64,000 nt of DNA from contig NZ_ATDN01000021.1 in the NCBI RefSeq assembly GCF_004014805.1, forward strand, positions 1-64,000, written 5' to 3'. This document shows, piece after piece, positions 9,490-18,496 of the stretch (positions are counted from its first letter, which is position 1; every line of letters begins with the position of its first letter). Source of the DNA: Mycolicibacterium elephantis DSM 44368. Its GTDB lineage: Bacteria > Actinomycetota > Actinomycetes > Mycobacteriales > Mycobacteriaceae. The notes beneath the pieces were generated by a model. The model was not told where the DNA came from. It was given only the letters and a program-made list of their open reading frames with translations, and made no database searches. Both the position numbers and the translations under genes were made by a program.

Positions 9490-10806
9490 CTATTGGCGGT
9501 AGTTGGCGAGGAAGTTGCCGAGGCGTTCGATCGCGGCGGCGAGGTCACGCGCCCAGGGCAGCGTGACGATGCGCAGATGGTCGGGGGTGGGCCAGTTGAA
9601 GCCCGTGCCCTGAGTGACCAGAATCTTCTCCTGCAACAGCAGGTCGAGGACCAGTTGCTCGTCGTCGACGATGTCGTAGACCTCTGGGTCCAGCCGCGGG
9701 AACGCGTAGAGGGCCCCCTGCGGTTTGACGCACGACACCCCGGGGATCTCGTTGAGCTTCTCCCACGCCACGTCGCGTTGTTCGAGCAGCCGCCCACCGG
9801 GCAGCACCAGGTCGTCGATGCTCTGGTAGCCGCCCAGCGCGACCTGGATGGCGTGCTGCGCCGGCACGTTGGGGCACAGCCGCATGTTGGCCAGTAGGCT
9901 GATGCCCTCGATGAAGCTGGAGGCGTGTTCTTTCGGGCCGGTGATGACCAGCCAGCCCGCGCGGTAGCCGGCCACCCGGTAGGCCTTCGAGAGCCCGTTG
10001 AAGGTCAGCGTCAACACGTCGGGCGCCACTGACGCCATCGTGATGTGCTCGGCGCCGTCGTAGAGGATCTTGTCGTAGATCTCGTCGGCCAGCAGCAGCA
10101 GTTGGTGCTCGCGCGCCAGGTCGGCGATCTGGGACAGCACCTCGCGGCTGTAGACGGCGCCGGTGGGGTTGTTGGGGTTGATCACCACCAGGGCCTTGGT
10201 GCGTTCGGTGATCTTGGACTCCAGATCGGCGAGGTCAGGTTGCCAGCCCTGGGTTTCGTCGCACAGGTAGTGCACGGGGGTGCCGCCGGCCAGCGACGTC
10301 GACGCGGTCCACAGGGGATAGTCCGGAGCCGGAATCAGGACCTGGTCCCCGTTGTCCAGCAGCGCCTGCAACGTCATCGTGATCAGCTCGGAGACCCCGT
10401 TGCCCAGAAACACGTCGTCGACGTCGAACCGGGGGAAGCCCTCGACCAATTCATAGCGGGTGAACACCGCGCGCCGCGCGGGCAGGATGCCCTTGGAGTC
10501 GGAGTAACCCTGGGCATAGGGCAACGCCTGAATGATGTCGCGCATGATCACATCGGGCGCCTCGAACCCGAACGGCGCCGGATTGCCGATGTTGAGCTTG
10601 AGGATCCGATGCCCCTCAGCCTCCAGCCGCGACGCATGCTCGTGCACCGGCCCGCGGATCTCGTACAGGACGTCCTGCAGCTTGGATGACTGCGTGAACG
10701 TGCGCTGCCGCGGGTGATGCCCGGTGGCGTGGAACGGCAGGTGGTGAGTGGTCACGTCCCCAATAGTCTCACTGCTGTCCAACGAATATCTAAAGTCGCT
10801 GGTCAA
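9490..10806 (-). CDS. aspC: Alanine/aspartate-type aminotransferase (class I PLP)
   Basis: A 438-residue fold-type I aminotransferase matching Rv0337c (annotated aspC; the family is also called AlaT/AlaA, glutamate-pyruvate transaminase). Motifs: LKLNIGNPAPFGFEAPDVI, VVINPNNPTGAVYS, LADEIYDKILYDG, and the PLP-binding lysine in FNGLSKAYRVAGYRAGW. The C-terminal arginine that binds carboxylates is expected in PDHLRIVTLPW. The called start adds about 20 residues; an in-frame GTG at TTHHLPFHATG (codon about 18) would give a length closer to the M. tuberculosis protein. It makes or interconverts alanine, glutamate and 2-oxo acids in the cytoplasm. Confidence 0.9.
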   Translation of the reverse strand: MTSDFRYSLDSSETIGDVTTHHLPFHATGHHPRQRTFTQSSKLQDVLYEIRGPVHEHASRLEAEGHRILKLNIGNPAPFGFEAPDVIMRDIIQALPYAQGYSDSKGILPARRAVFTRYELVEGFPRFDVDDVFLGNGVSELITMTLQALLDNGDQVLIPAPDYPLWTASTSLAGGTPVHYLCDETQGWQPDLADLESKITERTKALVVINPNNPTGAVYSREVLSQIADLAREHQLLLLADEIYDKILYDGAEHITMASVAPDVLTLTFNGLSKAYRVAGYRAGWLVITGPKEHASSFIEGISLLANMRLCPNVPAQHAIQVALGGYQSIDDLVLPGGRLLEQRDVAWEKLNEIPGVSCVKPQGALYAFPRLDPEVYDIVDDEQLVLDLLLQEKILVTQGTGFNWPTPDHLRIVTLPWARDLAAAIERLGNFLANYRQ

Positions 10807-10821
10807 ACGTTCGTGAGCCGC

Positions 10822-13710
10822 TCACCGTTTGCCCGGTGGCCGAGCGCCCTTGGCGATTCCCAGACCCTTCACCGGAGGTGACGGTTTGTCGCCGTCGCCG
10901 CCCGCGGAAGCCTCAGGCGCAGCCTTGGATTCGCTCTCGGCTGCTGGCTTCGACTGCGGCTCAGCGGGTTTCGCCGGTGCCGCCGACTTCTTCGCGCCCG
11001 GGCGCCGCGCGCCGGGGGCGAGGCCGAGCCCCTTGACCGGTGTCTGCTGTACCGCACGGTCGGAATCGGCGGTGTCGGTCTTGGTTTCCGGTGTGGCCTG
11101 ATCCGGATCCGCGTTGGGCGGCTGTGTGACGGTGGCCTCACCCTCGTTGGGCGACGCCTTCGGCGCGGCCTTCTTGGCCCCTGGCCGCTTGGCCCCGGGA
11201 GCGAGGCCGAGGCCCTTGGCGGGCGCGGCCGACCCGGCTGCCGGCGCGGCGGTCTTCTTCGCTCCCGGCCGCTTGGCCCCGGCGGCGATCCCGAGTCCCT
11301 TGGCGGGTGCTGCAGCCGCCGGCTTGTCGGCTGTCGGCGCGGATTGCGCCTGAGCCGGCGCGGCCTCGGGCCGCGGCTCGGCCTGCGGCGCGGCTTTCTC
11401 CACCGCGGGCGCAGCCGCCGCGAGCTTGGCCGCACGCTCCTCGGCTTCCTTTGCGGCCGTGCCCTTTTCGGGAAGCTTGACGCTGCTCTTGTCGAGCGAG
11501 TCCAGCAGCAGCTGGGACACGTCGAGCACCTCGGTCTTCTCGACCTCGCGGGCGGCGGCGACGTCGTCCACCCCGTCGGTGATCATCACGCGGCAGAACG
11601 GGCAGCCGGTCGCGATGACGGAGGCGCCGGTGTCCATGGCCTCTTCCACGCGCTCATGGTTGACGCGCTTGCCGATGTGCTCCTCCATCCACATCCGCGC
11701 GCCGCCCGCACCGCAGCACAGGCCTCGGTCGGCGTGACGCGGCATCTCGGTCAGGTGCGCGCCGGACGCGCCGACCAGCTCCCGCGGCGCCTCGTAGACC
11801 TTGTTGTGCCGGCCCAGATAGCAGGGGTCGTGGTAGGTGATGTCGCGTCCACCGTCGACGGGCTTGACCGGCACCAGCTTCTTGTCCCGGACGAGCCGGT
11901 TCAGCAGCTGCGTGTGATGCAGCACCGTGTAGTTGCCGCCGACCTGCGGATATTCGCGGCCCAGCGTGTTGAAACAGTGCGGGCAGGAGGTGACGATCTT
12001 GCGGTCCACCCGCTCGACGCCCTCGAACAGCTCGTTGAGGGTCTCGACGTTCTGCGCGGCCAGCTGCTGGAACAGGAACTCGTTGCCCGAGCGACGGGCC
12101 GAGTCACCGTTACAGGTCTCGCCCTCGCCGAGCACCAGGTACTTCACGCCGGCGGTGGCCAGCAGCTCGGCGACGGCCTTCGTGGTCTTCTTGGCGCGGT
12201 CCTCGTAAGCGCCGGCGCAGCCCACCCAGAACAGGTACTCATAGCCGTCGAAGGAGTCGACGTCCTTGCCGTAGACCGGCACGTCGAAGTCGACCTCGTC
12301 GATCCAGTTGGTGCGGTCCTTGGCGTTCTGACCCCACGGATTGCCCTTGGTCTCAAGGTTTTTGAACAGCACGCCGAGCTCGCCGGGGAAATCCGACTCC
12401 ATCATCACCTGGTAGCGGCGCATGTCGACGATGTGGTCGATGTGCTCGATGTCCACCGGGCACTGCTCGACGCAGGCGCCGCAGGTGGTGCAGGACCACA
12501 GCACGTCGGGGTCGATGACACCGCCCTGCTCGGCGGTCCCGACGAGCGGGCGGGTCGCCTGCTCGGGTCCCGATCCGGTGATCCGGCCGAAGCCCGACTC
12601 GGGCACGTGGTGGTGTTCGGCGTGCTTCTCGCCGCGCAGTTCCTCACCAAGGCCGCCCTCGGGGGTGTTCTCCAGCGGCGACTCCTTGTCGCCGAGGATG
12701 TAGGGGGCCTTGGCGAACAGATGGTCGCGCAGGTCCATGATCACGAGCTTGGGCGAGAGCGGCTTGCCGGTGTTCCACGCCGGGCACTGCGACTGGCAGC
12801 GGCCACACTCGGTGCAGGTGGCCATGTCGAGATAGGCCTTCCACGTGAAGTCCTCGATCTTGCCGCGGCCCAGCACCGCGTCCTCCGGCGGATCCTCGAA
12901 GTCGATCCGCTTGCCGTTGTACTCGACGGGAAGCAGCGGACCGAGCCCGTCCGGCAGCCGCTTGAAGGTCACGTTGATGGGTGCCAGGCCGATGTGCAGG
13001 TGCTTGGAGTGCAGCACGATCAGCAGGAAGATCAGCATCACGCCGATGTGCAGCAACAGCGCGATCGTTTCGATCCACTCGTTGGCGGTCGGGCCGAGCG
13101 GGTTGAGCACCTGACCCATGAGTTGGGAGAAGAAGGCGCCGTCACCGTACGGCAGCGCGTTCGTGTTGACCGCGGCGCCGCGCACCAGCGCATAGGTCCA
13201 GATGACGTTGAAGATCATGAACAGGATCAGCCACGCGCCGCCGGTGTGTGAGCCGTAGAACCTCGAGTCGCGGCCGTGTTCCTTCGGTTCGGTGCGCAAC
13301 CGGATGATCGCGAAGGTGATGATGCCCAGCAGCACTGCGACCGCGAAGAAGTCCTGCAGGAAGCCCAGCAGGTCCCACCGACCGATGAGCGGGATGTGGA
13401 AATCGTGGTCGAACAGGTACCCGTAGGCCTCGAGGTAGACCGACGCGAGGATGAAGAAGCCCCACATCGTGAAGAAGTGCGCCAGACCGGGGATCGACCA
13501 GCGCAGCAGCCGGGTTTGCCCGAACACCTCTTTGATCTGCGTGAGGATGCGGGTGCCGAGGTTGTCCTTGCGGTTGTTCTCGGGGCTGGTCGGCGCGCCC
13601 GCCCGAATCAGATTGGTCAGCCAGAGCACACGTTTGGCCGCGAACACCAGCACGATCGCCGTCATGCCAAGGCCGACGACGAGCCTTATCAGCATCTGTG
13701 TTTCCACCAC
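10822..13710 (-). CDS. etfD: Electron-transfer-flavoprotein dehydrogenase, membrane Fe-S reductase (Rv0338c type)
   Basis: A 962-residue membrane oxidoreductase. The N-terminal about 260 residues contain membrane helices of the NarI-like/cytochrome type (LIRLVVGLGMTAIVLVF, FTMWGFFILASVYL, FFAVAVLLGIITFAI, IALLLHIGVMLIFLLIVL). Two 4Fe-4S clusters follow: CTECGRCQSQCP and CTTCGACVEQCPVD. Then come two CCG-type cysteine-rich domains (WVGCAGAYEDR; SCPHCFNTLG; DPCYLGRHN; LCCGAGGARMW). In M. tuberculosis Rv0338c was shown to be EtfD, passing electrons from beta-oxidation flavoprotein (EtfBA) to the quinone pool and needed for growth on fatty acids. The about 230-residue tail is Ala/Pro/Lys-rich with four KGLG...PGAKK-type repeats. 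A palindrome lies just upstream (13726-13745). Confidence 0.92.
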   Translation of the reverse strand: MVETQMLIRLVVGLGMTAIVLVFAAKRVLWLTNLIRAGAPTSPENNRKDNLGTRILTQIKEVFGQTRLLRWSIPGLAHFFTMWGFFILASVYLEAYGYLFDHDFHIPLIGRWDLLGFLQDFFAVAVLLGIITFAIIRLRTEPKEHGRDSRFYGSHTGGAWLILFMIFNVIWTYALVRGAAVNTNALPYGDGAFFSQLMGQVLNPLGPTANEWIETIALLLHIGVMLIFLLIVLHSKHLHIGLAPINVTFKRLPDGLGPLLPVEYNGKRIDFEDPPEDAVLGRGKIEDFTWKAYLDMATCTECGRCQSQCPAWNTGKPLSPKLVIMDLRDHLFAKAPYILGDKESPLENTPEGGLGEELRGEKHAEHHHVPESGFGRITGSGPEQATRPLVGTAEQGGVIDPDVLWSCTTCGACVEQCPVDIEHIDHIVDMRRYQVMMESDFPGELGVLFKNLETKGNPWGQNAKDRTNWIDEVDFDVPVYGKDVDSFDGYEYLFWVGCAGAYEDRAKKTTKAVAELLATAGVKYLVLGEGETCNGDSARRSGNEFLFQQLAAQNVETLNELFEGVERVDRKIVTSCPHCFNTLGREYPQVGGNYTVLHHTQLLNRLVRDKKLVPVKPVDGGRDITYHDPCYLGRHNKVYEAPRELVGASGAHLTEMPRHADRGLCCGAGGARMWMEEHIGKRVNHERVEEAMDTGASVIATGCPFCRVMITDGVDDVAAAREVEKTEVLDVSQLLLDSLDKSSVKLPEKGTAAKEAEERAAKLAAAAPAVEKAAPQAEPRPEAAPAQAQSAPTADKPAAAAPAKGLGIAAGAKRPGAKKTAAPAAGSAAPAKGLGLAPGAKRPGAKKAAPKASPNEGEATVTQPPNADPDQATPETKTDTADSDRAVQQTPVKGLGLAPGARRPGAKKSAAPAKPAEPQSKPAAESESKAAPEASAGGDGDKPSPPVKGLGIAKGARPPGKR
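10838..11303 (-). repeat. Four-fold KGLG(I/L)A-GA(K/R)RPGAKK coding repeat in the EtfD tail
   Basis: Four copies of a 16-residue motif lie at about 11254-11303, 11171-11220, 10989-11038 and 10838-10872: KGLGIAAGAKRPGAKK, KGLGLAPGAKRPGAKK, KGLGLAPGARRPGAKK and a terminal variant KGLGIAKGARPPGKR. They are separated by Ala/Pro/Glu-rich linkers and end at the stop codon. The basic, probably disordered tail sits on the cytoplasmic side if the Fe-S domains do. Confidence 0.85.
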
Positions 13711-13725
13711 GTGCCTCCCGTGTTG

Positions 13726-13745
13726 AAGTTACCGGAGGGTAACTT
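13726..13745. promoter_or_regulatory. Perfect inverted repeat upstream of etfD (candidate repressor operator)
   Basis: AAGTTACC, a 4-base GGAG spacer, then GGTAACTT form a perfect 8-bp inverted repeat 16-35 bp upstream of the etfD start (etfD reads leftward). A further half-site TGTTACCGG follows at 13752-13760. The size and symmetry suit a TetR-family dimer operator, overlapping or close to the ribosome-binding and promoter region. The cognate regulator is not identifiable here; one of fatty-acid catabolism would fit EtfD's role, which is inference. Confidence 0.55.
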
Positions 13746-13932
13746 ACCGCATGTTACCGGCCAGTAGCTTTCGCTCAGTGCCAGCTCAAGCCCTGCTCAT
13801 CGTTGCACTTCGCGCGGAAAGACCGCTACGAAGGCTTACCTAACTACATTCCGCACCGCCGTGCCCTGGGGTGATCGGTGGGGTAGCTGTACCCGTTTCC
13901 GCCGTCGACGCCACCAGGTCGATCGACCCGCG

Positions 13933-16479
13933 TCAACCCTGCGGCGCCAGCATGGCCCGCAGCATCGAGAGCATCTCCGACCGGGATTCGGCACCGAGGC
14001 GGCGACGGATCCGGGCGACGTGGTGCTCGACCGTCTTCGCCGAGATGAACAGCTGGGCGCCGATGTCGCGGTACGGCATGCCCAGCAGCAACAGCTCGGC
14101 GACCTCGCGTTCGCGGTCGGACAACCGCGTGGCCACCGGGCGGGACGATGCCGCGAGCCGAGACTCAGGGCCGGCGTCTCTGTCTGACTTCGGGGCGTCG
14201 TCGAGCGCCGCGGACTGCTTGAGGTCGCGGGCGAGTTGCAGCATCGCCCCGGAGACCCGGCCGTCGGGTGTCTGCAGCGCGGCCTGGCCGGCCAGCCGGG
14301 TGGCATCCCAGGTCAGACCGAACTGCGACAACAGCCGCGCCGCGGTGGTCACCTCCTCGACGTCGACGCTGTTGGCGAGCACCCGCAGCCAGGTCCGGCC
14401 CGCGGTGGCCAGCGCCCTGGCGAACGCGCTGTCGGGTCCGTCCGCCCGGCTGGCCGCGGTCAGCGCCTGCCCGTGCGGGGCCACCGCGTCCGGCGAATTG
14501 GCGAGGATCCCGGCGTGCACACCGGCCCAGTGCAGCGGCACCGACCACAACAGGGGCCTGCCGAGTGCTTCGAGAAGCCCGAAAGCCTCGTCGAGGGTGT
14601 GGCGCAGCCGGTCGACCTGGCCCAGCCTGGCCGCGGCCACCCACAGTTCACCCAACGGCAGCAGCGAGAACAGGTCCACCGAGTACTCGGCGAGCACTTC
14701 CATCGCGGCATACCAGTGCTTCTGCATCGCGCCGCTGTCCCCGCTGCGCCGGGCGATGCCGGTCTGCAGCGCGGTCGCCCACAGCGCATCGCGGCGGTGC
14801 AAGGCCGGGTCGGTGAGCACAGCGGTGACGTCGCCGCTCGCCGCGGAGAGGTGGCCGTCCTGCAACCGCGTCCAGCCCAGCAGCAGCCGGTGCCGATGCG
14901 CGGCGAAGGCGCCGTTGGCGCCCTCCTCGAGCCCGGCGCGCACCGCCCTGGCGATGACGCTGCGCGCCCGCACGGGGTCCCCGCCGTGCAGCGCCGTCAG
15001 CGTCAGCAGTGCCGCGGGGGTGTCGGGTGCGACGCCGGCCGGCGCGTGCTCGGCGGCCAGTGCCTGCCCGAGTCGGACGACCGTCTGCGGATACGGCGCC
15101 TCCACCGACATCAGCATTCCCTCGGCGAGGCTGCGGGCCGCGCGCGCGGTCGACGTCGGCGGCCCGGTGTTTTCGACGTCGAGTGCCGCGCGTGCTCCGG
15201 GCAGGTCACCCGCGGCCAGCAAGGCGATCGCACCGGCCGCGCTGACGAAGGCGTCCGGATAGGGGCCGAGCCAGCGGAACAGGTCGGCGGCGTGCGCGGC
15301 GCTGCCGTCATGGACCGCGATGCTGGCGGCGATCCGCACGGCCGCCGCGCGTTCGGCCGCGTCGCCGGAACCGAGTAACTCGTCGGCCATCCGGCCGGCT
15401 GTCGTGCAGTCACCGGTCAAGGCGAGAGCATCGGCGAGCTGTGGGCTCAGCGCTGTCGCGCCGGCTGCGGCCGCGGCCCGGTAAAGCCTTGCCGCCCTGG
15501 CTGGGTGGCGCCGCTGGCGGGATGCCAGTTCGGTGAGCGCGGAGCCGAGACGATCGTCGCGTAGCCCGTGTTCGGCCAGCTGCAGGGCGAGATCACTTGA
15601 CAGCGTGCCGGATTCGAGTTGCGAGACGAGCAGCGACACCTCGATCTCGTGATGGCGTGCCGCGCCCAGAATCTGGGCGATGCAACGGTGCAGCGTGCGC
15701 AGGAAGGCGTGGCTGTGCGAGGGGTCGATCAGCCCGCTGGCCCGAGCGCGGTCCACCGCATCCTGGGCGTCATCGGCGTTGAGCCGCAACGTCGCTGCCA
15801 CATCGTCGGGTCCGAGGTCGCGGCTCAGCGACGACACCAGCAGGGTGTCGAGCACCGGTTCGTCGACCTGCCGCAGCCGTTCGATCAACGCGAATCTCGC
15901 CACATCGGCCATCGCGGTGGCGGGCACCTCGGAGCCGGGGGAGACCGCGGCCGCCAGGGCGGGGTAGAGCAGGAAGGGCAACCCGGCGGTCGCCGCCATC
16001 AGAGCCCGCATCAACTCCGAAGTCGGTGTGGCACCGAACCGTTCGGCTGCGGCATGGGCCACGTCGGTGGGATTCAGTGCGCTCAACGGCACGGCGGGGT
16101 TCTCCCGCTCGAGCGCTGTGGTCAACGCGCGCAGGGCAGGCCGGTGCGCCAGCGGTTCGGTAGCCACGATGACGGTGGCGTCCGCGGCGGCGACCCGGTC
16201 GGTGAGCCGGGCGAGTTCGTCGTCGCCGAGCAGATGGGCGTCGTCGATGACCACCGGGACGCCCGGATCGTCGCCGTCACGCGGGGGCCGGGTCATCACC
16301 GGGATCTCGGCCGCTCGCAGCGCCGATCGCACGGCGGCCAGCACGGAACTCTTGCCGGTGCCGACGCCTCCCGAGACCAGCAGCTTGACCGGCGTCGTCG
16401 GCGCAGAGATCAGCGTCGCGACGACGGTCCGCGCACCCGGCGGAATGTCGGCGAGTCGCTCCGGCGCCGGTCTGGCCAT
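13933..16479 (-). CDS. iniR: IniR-type LuxR/AAA regulator of the ini genes (Rv0339c homologue)
   Basis: An 848-residue large LuxR-type (LAL) regulator. A Walker A sequence LVSGGVGTGKSSVLAAVRSA is at residues about 33-52, and VPVVIDDAHLL forms the Walker B region near residue 75. A long helical-repeat middle follows. The C-terminal helix-turn-helix is LSDREREVAELLLLGMPYR then DIGAQLFISAKTVEHHVARI and RRRLGAESRSEML. It corresponds to Rv0339c, which has been reported as an activator of iniBAC. It starts 4 bp after the stop of the Hsp70-like gene, so the two are co-transcribed. The CCCCTAA boxes at 18319-18358 and 19094-19119 are candidate targets. The ligand cannot be seen from sequence. Confidence 0.85.
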   Translation of the reverse strand: MARPAPERLADIPPGARTVVATLISAPTTPVKLLVSGGVGTGKSSVLAAVRSALRAAEIPVMTRPPRDGDDPGVPVVIDDAHLLGDDELARLTDRVAAADATVIVATEPLAHRPALRALTTALERENPAVPLSALNPTDVAHAAAERFGATPTSELMRALMAATAGLPFLLYPALAAAVSPGSEVPATAMADVARFALIERLRQVDEPVLDTLLVSSLSRDLGPDDVAATLRLNADDAQDAVDRARASGLIDPSHSHAFLRTLHRCIAQILGAARHHEIEVSLLVSQLESGTLSSDLALQLAEHGLRDDRLGSALTELASRQRRHPARAARLYRAAAAAGATALSPQLADALALTGDCTTAGRMADELLGSGDAAERAAAVRIAASIAVHDGSAAHAADLFRWLGPYPDAFVSAAGAIALLAAGDLPGARAALDVENTGPPTSTARAARSLAEGMLMSVEAPYPQTVVRLGQALAAEHAPAGVAPDTPAALLTLTALHGGDPVRARSVIARAVRAGLEEGANGAFAAHRHRLLLGWTRLQDGHLSAASGDVTAVLTDPALHRRDALWATALQTGIARRSGDSGAMQKHWYAAMEVLAEYSVDLFSLLPLGELWVAAARLGQVDRLRHTLDEAFGLLEALGRPLLWSVPLHWAGVHAGILANSPDAVAPHGQALTAASRADGPDSAFARALATAGRTWLRVLANSVDVEEVTTAARLLSQFGLTWDATRLAGQAALQTPDGRVSGAMLQLARDLKQSAALDDAPKSDRDAGPESRLAASSRPVATRLSDREREVAELLLLGMPYRDIGAQLFISAKTVEHHVARIRRRLGAESRSEMLSMLRAMLAPQG

Positions 16480-16483
16480 GGGG

Positions 16484-18256
16484 TCACGCTCCTGGATCCG
16501 GCTCCGGTTCCGGTTCGGGCTCTGGCTCTGGTTCTGGTTCGGGTGCCGGCGGCGACGTCGTGGTGATGGTCGTCTGGGTGGTCGTCGGCGCCGTGGTGGT
16601 CGTGGTCGTCGTCGTGGTGGTCGTGGTTGTCGTGGTGGTGGTGGTGGTCGTCGGGCTCGTTGTGGTCGGCGACGTGGTCGTGGTGGGCGGCGGGGGCGGC
16701 GGTATCACCGACGTGGTCGGTTGGCCATCGGTTCCTGTCACCGTGATCGTCTGGGGCGCAAGGGTTGTCGGTGGACCCTCGGGTGAGGGGCCGGTCTCGA
16801 CGGTGGTGGCGGTCTCGGTCACCGGGCCCGTGTCGCTGCTGGTGCTGGTCAGCGTGACGGCAAGCCCGCCGACCGCGAGCAGCGCGGCGGCGGCCGCTGC
16901 GCCGAACAGCAACGGCGGCCGCTTGTACCACGGCAGCGGTTCCGGTTCGGGTTCGAAGCCCTCCTCTTCGTGGGCGAACGCCATCGGCGGGCGGGCGCCG
17001 GTGCCACCTTGGTCGAAGGTGTAGTCCTCGCCGGCGTACGGCACGGGTTCGCCGGCAGGCGAGTCGTCCTGCGACCAGGCAAGCGCGCGGAACGTCGCCG
17101 ACGCGGCACCGTCTGCGGCCGACTCAGTCGCCGCCATGCCCGCCGCCCCGGCCGCCCATGCCGCGGCCGCCATGCTCGTCGGCACGTCGGCGGCCGGCGC
17201 CAGCCCGGTGGGGGCGTCCGCGGCGATCCCGCGGTCGGCGACCAGGGCGGCACCGGCGGCGACGTTGAGTTGAGACTGCGGGGTGGTGATCACCGGGGCG
17301 CGCAGCCGCTCCGACAGTTGCGCGGTGACCAGCGGGATGTTCGCGCCGCCCCCGACGGTCGCGACGGCGGAGATGTTGGCCGGCGCGATGTTGTTGCGCT
17401 GCAGGGTTTCTTCGATGGTGTCGAGGAGACCGGCCAGCGGTGCGGACATCAGCTGTTCGAGTTCGCCTCTGGTCACCCGGACGTCGGAGGTGAACCCGGG
17501 CACCGCGACGGGCACCACGGTCGCCGTCTCCGCGGACAACCGCTCCTTGGCGCGCCTGGTCTCGTCGCGCAGCCGGGCCAGCGCGCCGAGGCCGAGCGTG
17601 CCGGTGGGGTCGGCGTTGGCGGACTCGGCGATGCTTGCGGTGACGTGGTTGAGCAGCGCCTGGTCGAGCTGGTCGCCGGAGAATTCGTGATAGCGCACGG
17701 TTTCACCGACGGCGTCGAAGTTCGACCCGGCGTTGGCCAGGGTGATGCTGGTACCACTGCCGCCCAGATCGACCAGCACGACGATGCCGTCGCCGGGCAG
17801 TCCCGGGGCGGCCTGCAGCGACGCCAGCGCGGCGACCGAATCGGGGATGAGTGCCGGCGGCTGCCCGTCGGGCATGAGGCTCGGCTTGCTGCGCAACGCG
17901 CCGCGCAGTGCGCCGACGGTTCCGGGCCCCCAATGCGCGGGTACCGCGATCGCGATGGGGGCGCCGCCGCCGACGGTGCGGGCCATTGCGTCGAGCGCCT
18001 CGACGAGCACGTATTCGCCGCGGTGCGCCGACCCGTCGGCGGCCACCAGCGGGACCGGGTCACCGACCCGTTCGACGAAGCCGCTGAGCACCAGGCCGGG
18101 CTGGTTCGGCTCGTGGCCGTACTCGGTCGGCAACCCCACTTCGGCGGGCCGGTCGTTGAAGAGGGTGAGGACCGAGCGGCGCATCACCGGGGGACGGCCA
18201 ATGCGGGCCGCCACCAGGTTTGTCATTCCGATCGACAACCCGAGTGAGTCGCTCAT
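16484..18256 (-). CDS. Membrane-anchored Hsp70-like protein with Thr-rich exported tail (Rv0312 type)
   Basis: A 590-residue protein. Residues 1 to about 330 form an actin/Hsp70-like ATPase domain: LGLSIGMTNLVAARIG (phosphate 1), GIVVLVDLGGSGTSITLANA (phosphate 2) and VATVGGGANIPLVT (adenosine). The linker holds PLPWYKRPP, then one membrane segment (LLFGAAAAAALLAVGGLAVTL), then a Pro/Thr tail with an uninterrupted run of about 20 Thr and an (EP)n end. It lacks the usual substrate-binding domain. The ATG at 18256 is preferred over a GTG at 18262 because AGAGG is spaced five bases before it. It resembles Rv0312-type Pro/Thr-rich proteins. It precedes iniR by 4 bp in one operon and is divergent from the IniB-domain gene. 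Its role is unknown. Confidence 0.82.
   Translation of the reverse strand: MSDSLGLSIGMTNLVAARIGRPPVMRRSVLTLFNDRPAEVGLPTEYGHEPNQPGLVLSGFVERVGDPVPLVAADGSAHRGEYVLVEALDAMARTVGGGAPIAIAVPAHWGPGTVGALRGALRSKPSLMPDGQPPALIPDSVAALASLQAAPGLPGDGIVVLVDLGGSGTSITLANAGSNFDAVGETVRYHEFSGDQLDQALLNHVTASIAESANADPTGTLGLGALARLRDETRRAKERLSAETATVVPVAVPGFTSDVRVTRGELEQLMSAPLAGLLDTIEETLQRNNIAPANISAVATVGGGANIPLVTAQLSERLRAPVITTPQSQLNVAAGAALVADRGIAADAPTGLAPAADVPTSMAAAAWAAGAAGMAATESAADGAASATFRALAWSQDDSPAGEPVPYAGEDYTFDQGGTGARPPMAFAHEEEGFEPEPEPLPWYKRPPLLFGAAAAAALLAVGGLAVTLTSTSSDTGPVTETATTVETGPSPEGPPTTLAPQTITVTGTDGQPTTSVIPPPPPPTTTTSPTTTSPTTTTTTTTTTTTTTTTTTTTAPTTTQTTITTTSPPAPEPEPEPEPEPEPEPDPGA
16560..16690 (-). repeat. Thr-codon tract (ACC/ACG/ACA run)
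   Basis: On the plus strand this reads as repeated GTGGTCGT-type triplets. In the coding frame it is a near-homopolymeric threonine stretch of the Hsp70-like protein tail. Mixed Thr codons are used rather than one, suggesting selection for the residue rather than a recent microsatellite expansion. A similar tract is at 23985-24060 in another gene. Confidence 0.8.
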
Positions 18257-18318
18257 CTTCACCTCTACGTTTGGCCGTGTTTCACGATAATGGTTCGGCG
18301 CGCCAAGCTACGGCACAT

Positions 18319-18358
18319 CCCCTAGTGCGTCGAAAGCCCCTAACGCAGATCCCCCTAA
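18319..18358. promoter_or_regulatory. Three CCCCTA(A/G) heptamers in the hsp70-like / IniB-paralogue divergent promoter
   Basis: CCCCTAG at 18319-18325, CCCCTAA at 18337-18343 and CCCCTAA at 18352-18358 occur as direct repeats in the 240-bp space between the divergent Hsp70-like gene and the IniB N-domain gene. The start-to-start spacings are 18 and 15 bases. The same heptamer occurs three times upstream of iniB. They are candidate binding sites for IniR or another regulator shared by these transcripts; this is inference from recurrence. Confidence 0.5.
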
Positions 18359-18463
18359 TGGGTGCTGGGGAGAGCTGGGTTCGGCACCGATCACCGGCGA
18401 GTTCGCCGTCGATAGCATCGAAATCAAGCCATGGACAGCCGTGAACCAACAACGCTGTCACCG

Positions 18464-18490
18464 CATATATATCTGCAATGGGAGGGAGGG
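18464..18490 (+). promoter_or_regulatory. -10-like TATATA and strong Shine-Dalgarno before the IniB-domain gene
   Basis: An A+T-rich CATATATAT stands out at 18464-18472 in otherwise G+C-rich sequence, followed by a purine-rich GGGAGGGAGGG at 18480-18490, 6 bases before ATG 18497. The ribosome-binding site fixes the start at 18497 rather than the in-frame ATG at 18431. The AT-rich box is a plausible -10; no good -35 is seen at the expected distance, which would fit an activator-dependent promoter. Confidence 0.5.
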
Positions 18491-18496
18491 TGTTTC

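Noticed and set aside
11344..13251. Long 635-codon open frame on the plus strand opposite etfD
   Set aside because: It is fully antisense to a gene with clear Fe-S and membrane motifs; long shadow frames are expected in high-G+C DNA and the translation has no family features.
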